Notes under the pieces: generated by a model | Seen by the model: the letters and a program-made list of their open reading frames with translations, nothing else | Databases searched by the model: none | Told to the model about the DNA's origin: nothing | Part shown: positions 5,084 to 8,064 of the stretch, piece after piece | Layout: each line of letters starts with the position of its first letter | How positions within the stretch are numbered: position 1 is the stretch's first letter | Position numbers and translations under genes: made by a program | Assembly (NCBI GenBank): GCA_004376305.1 | Contig: SOKD01000160.1 | Coordinates: 1 to 8,064, forward strand | Direction of reading: 5' to 3' | Source of the DNA: Candidatus Cloacimonadota bacterium | GTDB lineage: Bacteria; Hydrothermota; E44-bin80 | Length of the DNA: 8,064 bases

Positions 5084-8050
5084 ATGGAAAAAAGAGTGGT
5101 AGTTATAGGTGGCGGGATTGCAGGATTGACTGCTGCTCTTACTGCAGCAGAACTTGGTAAAAAAGTTTTGCTCGTTGAGAAATCACCCTCTATTGGTGGA
5201 ATGCTCGAAAGGCTGGATACGTGGTTTGTTGATGATGCCTGCGGTATGTGCCAGATCCTTCCACAACTTGCATCCGATGAAAAACTTGATAGATGTTTAA
5301 GAAGGGATTTTTACCATCCCTTTGTTGAAGTTAAAACGCTTACCGAAATCAAATCTGTTGAAAATACCGAGGAAGGCATAAAAGTTACTCTCCGGAGACT
5401 CCCACGTTATGTTGATGAAATTAAATGTACTTCATGTAGATTGTGTGAGGAGGTTTGTCCGGAAGAAGATCCGGACCAATTCAATAGAGCATTCACTAAA
5501 CATAAAGCAATTCACACGATGTACACAGGTAGTTTAACAAAAACATATTATATTGATAAAAAAATCTGCACGGAATGTGGAAAATGTATCGAAGTGTGTC
5601 CAACCAGCGCAATTAACCTGAATCAGAAGGAAGAAGAAGAAGAAGAGATTATCGCTTCAGCATTGATTGTTTCAGCTGGTTTTTCTGAGATCGATCCCAC
5701 AGCCCTTTCATCTTTTGGATATGGAAAATACAAGAATGTTCTTACAAGTCTTGATTTTGAAAGAATGATCAGCAGAACAGGAGTTCATCCGGATGAAATT
5801 AAAAAGCCCTCGGATGGGAAAAAACCGGGGAAAATCGCAATTATACAATGTGTTGGTTCAAGAGACAAGGATAGAGAGTACTGCTCGAGTGCCTGTTGTA
5901 TGTATGCAGTAAAGGAAGCGAGGAAGATAAAGGAAATCTCAAAAGATATCGCTGTTTCTGTCTTCTATATGGATCTGAGAGCATTCGGGAAAGGACATTA
6001 CCGATATGTTCAGGATACTGAAAAGAGGGGGGTTGAGTTTAAGAACTTTAGAATCCCTTCAGTTACTGAAGATACGGATGGAAATCTTATTGTTACGTAT
6101 GAAGAAGAAACGATAAAAAACGAAACATACGATCTCGTTATTCTTTCAACTGGTCAACAGATAAAAGAAGATGCAAAGAAGATGCTTGAAATTATAGGCA
6201 TAAAGACGGATGAGTACGGATTCGCAGAAGGAAAGAGATTTGAAACGTTTAAAACAGAAAAGGAAAATATATATATTGCCGGAAGCGTTTGCGAGCCGAA
6301 AGATATAGAAGGTTCTGTTATCGAAGCGAGGGCTGTCGGTTTCCTTGCAGCCGATCGAGAATCAGAAGAAAAAGACTCGTTTGAAACACTTGATATCGAT
6401 TACAGAATTCCCAAGTTTGGTATATTTATCTGTCAATGTGGTGGTGTCACGCAAAAAGACCTTAATACAGGAACAATAAAAAAAGCCTTAGAAGGTGAGC
6501 ATGATGTTGCTATCGTCGAAGAGATCGATCTTTTATGTCAGGAAAAGCGTCTTGATACAATAATGGAAAAGGTGAGAGAGAAGGATATAACCCGTATTAT
6601 TTTTGCCACATGCTCTCCCGCAAAATATGAGATACTGATAAGAAAATCTGCCGAAACCTGCGGATTTAATCAGGCAATGATAGATATTCTCAGAATGAGA
6701 GAACATATTGCATGGTCGTATGAGCACGGTGGAGAAGATGTAGCGATACAGAGAAGCAAAGCTCTTATGGAGAAACTCAGACTTGCAGAACCAGATAATG
6801 AAACAACAGGAAAGGGGACATCGACAGCCGTTATTATTGGTGGAGGTGTCGCCGGTATGGCGGCAGCACACAATCTTAGCAATAAAGGAGTAAAAGTCCA
6901 TTTGGTGGAGAAAAATGATTCTCTTGGTGGTAATGCAAACAATCTTACAAAAACACTTGAGGGTGATGATGTGATAATGTATCTTGAATCCATCATTAAG
7001 GATGTTACAGAGGATCCAAATATCACACTACATTTTGAATCTGAGCTTTCATCTCTTTCAGGCACTGCTGGAGCGTTCGTCGTTCAAATACAGAAAGGTG
7101 AAGAGAAGACTAATATTGCTGCGGGAGCAATTATAGTCGCTACGGGAGCAGATGAATACGTTCCCACAGAGTATCAATATGGAAAAGACAATAGAATAGT
7201 AACACAGATCCAATTTGAAAAAGCATTGAAGAATTCTGGTAATGTACCGAAATCAGTTGTAATGATCCAGTGTGTTGGCTCACGCAGTGATGAGCATCAA
7301 TGGTGCAGTAAAGTATGCTGCAGTGATGCGATCAAAAATGCACTTGAACTGAAAGAAAAGAACAAAGATATCGAAGTTACCATTTTGTACAGGGATATGA
7401 TGAGCTATGGAAAAAAAGAACTCTTTTTCAAGAAAGCTCGAGAAAAAGGGATTAACTTCATCCGGTTTAAAAAGGACGACGAACCACAGGTTTCAATATC
7501 CAATGGTTTGATAGAGGTTACGGTAAATGATTTGTTACTTAATAGAAAATTAAAATTTGAACCGGAAACACTCGTCCTGAGTACGGGTATTGTTCCGCAT
7601 GACAATAAAAAGTTGAGTGAGGTCTTAGGGGTTACTCTTGATGAAGATGGATACTTCGAAGGTGCAAATCCAAAATTCAGACCTGTTGAATCTAAAAAAA
7701 CCGGTATCTTCTTTGCAGGATTGTGCCGAGCTCCTTCTGCAATTAAGGATGCAGTGGCAGAAGCAACTGCATCAGCAGGGAATGCATTCCTCTTCTTGAG
7801 AGAAAAGGTATTAATACAACGAAGAAGCATCTCTGAGGTCATCGAACGCTGGTGTGCGGGTTGCGAATTCTGCGTTGAAGCATGCCCGTTCGATGCGCGT
7901 TACCTTGATGAAGAAAAGAAAGTTGTAAAAGTAAGAATACTCAGTTGTACTGGATGTGGTAACTGTGTAAGCATCTGTCCAAGCGGAGCAAGCAAACTTA
8001 AAGGGTTTAAAGACAGACAGGTTATTGGTATGATCGATGTTAGTATATAA
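5084..8050 (+). CDS. hdrA: Tandem HdrA-like flavoprotein with four ferredoxin-type clusters (988 aa)
   Basis: Two HdrA-like halves are fused. Half one (about 1-425): FAD motif IGGGIAG (8-14), DDACGMC (Cys53, Cys56; the equivalent of the DCxMC motif in HdrA), an inserted ferredoxin domain (Cys115, 118, 121, 125 and 162, 165, 168, 172), IQCVGSR (254-260) and YCSSACC. Half two: an HdrA N-terminal-type domain (FICQCGG 448-454, Cys485, FATCSPAKYE 507-516), a second FAD motif IGGGVAG (585-591), IQCVGSR (728-734), CSKVCC and a C-terminal ferredoxin (Cys924, 927, 930, 934 and 955, 958, 961, 965). Predicted content is two FADs and about four [4Fe-4S] clusters. Classical HdrA is about 650 residues with one FAD. 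Half two is clearly related to the product of the first gene in the window. The likely role is a cytoplasmic electron hub that works with the Flx and Hdr proteins; whether either flavin bifurcates cannot be told from sequence. A run of six glutamates (183-188) follows the inserted ferredoxin. ATG 5084 is fixed by GGAGG. Confidence 0.92.
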   Translation: MEKRVVVIGGGIAGLTAALTAAELGKKVLLVEKSPSIGGMLERLDTWFVDDACGMCQILPQLASDEKLDRCLRRDFYHPFVEVKTLTEIKSVENTEEGIKVTLRRLPRYVDEIKCTSCRLCEEVCPEEDPDQFNRAFTKHKAIHTMYTGSLTKTYYIDKKICTECGKCIEVCPTSAINLNQKEEEEEEIIASALIVSAGFSEIDPTALSSFGYGKYKNVLTSLDFERMISRTGVHPDEIKKPSDGKKPGKIAIIQCVGSRDKDREYCSSACCMYAVKEARKIKEISKDIAVSVFYMDLRAFGKGHYRYVQDTEKRGVEFKNFRIPSVTEDTDGNLIVTYEEETIKNETYDLVILSTGQQIKEDAKKMLEIIGIKTDEYGFAEGKRFETFKTEKENIYIAGSVCEPKDIEGSVIEARAVGFLAADRESEEKDSFETLDIDYRIPKFGIFICQCGGVTQKDLNTGTIKKALEGEHDVAIVEEIDLLCQEKRLDTIMEKVREKDITRIIFATCSPAKYEILIRKSAETCGFNQAMIDILRMREHIAWSYEHGGEDVAIQRSKALMEKLRLAEPDNETTGKGTSTAVIIGGGVAGMAAAHNLSNKGVKVHLVEKNDSLGGNANNLTKTLEGDDVIMYLESIIKDVTEDPNITLHFESELSSLSGTAGAFVVQIQKGEEKTNIAAGAIIVATGADEYVPTEYQYGKDNRIVTQIQFEKALKNSGNVPKSVVMIQCVGSRSDEHQWCSKVCCSDAIKNALELKEKNKDIEVTILYRDMMSYGKKELFFKKAREKGINFIRFKKDDEPQVSISNGLIEVTVNDLLLNRKLKFEPETLVLSTGIVPHDNKKLSEVLGVTLDEDGYFEGANPKFRPVESKKTGIFFAGLCRAPSAIKDAVAEATASAGNAFLFLREKVLIQRRSISEVIERWCAGCEFCVEACPFDARYLDEEKKVVKVRILSCTGCGNCVSICPSGASKLKGFKDRQVIGMIDVSI

Positions 8051-8064
8051 AAGGACAAACTACA

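Noticed and set aside
6670..7065. Minus-strand frames of 90-145 codons across the HdrA and Flx genes
   Set aside because: They lie antisense to strongly supported coding regions and show no domains or ribosome binding sites; their translations are low-complexity shadows.
640..7340. Three similar IQCVGSR-coding stretches (near 645, 5845 and 7265) as DNA repeats
   Set aside because: The similarity reflects the conserved HdrA protein motif in paralogous domains, not a mobile or recombining DNA repeat.
1..8064. CRISPR arrays, tRNA or rRNA genes
   Set aside because: No direct-repeat/spacer periodicity and no tRNA- or rRNA-like sequence was seen; the window is nearly all coding.

Overview
The window is one strand-coherent stretch of anaerobic electron-transfer genes, all on the + strand. 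In order they are: the 3' end of an hdrA-type gene (1-1448), an mvhD/flxD-type gene whose frame contains an in-frame UGA (1460-1906), two paralogous iron-sulfur proteins (flxC-like 2067-3047 and flxB-like 3022-4050), an FAD/NAD(P)-binding oxidoreductase subunit (flxA-like 4047-4973), and a 988-residue protein made of two HdrA-like halves in tandem (5084-8050). The set matches the FlxABCD-HdrABC (also written FloxABCD-HdrABC) systems described from sulfate reducers and other anaerobes. In those, an NADH-oxidising module feeds electrons through MvhD/FlxD to HdrA, where flavin-based electron bifurcation or confurcation is thought to couple NAD(H), ferredoxin and a thiol/disulfide couple. No hdrB or hdrC lies inside the window.

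The organism is most likely an anaerobic bacterium of moderately low G+C. Shine-Dalgarno sites precede several genes. The selenocysteine codon is followed directly by a hairpin inside the reading frame, which is the bacterial arrangement; archaea place SECIS in untranslated regions. UGA is also used as an ordinary stop in the same operon (1904-1906 and 4048-4050), so the genetic code is not reassigned. The gene content would suit a sulfate-reducing, syntrophic or acetogenic lineage or one of the uncultured anaerobic phyla; the sequence alone does not settle which.

Layout: the first five genes look like one transcription unit, with gaps of 11 and 160 bases and overlaps of 26 and 4 bases. The 160-base gap holds a 104-base palindromic REP/MITE-like element with 9-base perfect terminal inverted repeats. 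After flxA there is a 110-base gap with a near-perfect palindrome, an AT-rich promoter-like stretch and a strong ribosome binding site, so the tandem HdrA gene may be transcribed separately or from an added internal promoter.

The most notable points are: the probable selenoprotein FlxD, which a standard gene caller would truncate; the tandem HdrA architecture, which the partial first gene may share; the evidence that the flxB-like and flxC-like genes are products of an old duplication; and the palindromic repeat lodged inside the operon just ahead of a gene with no visible ribosome binding site.
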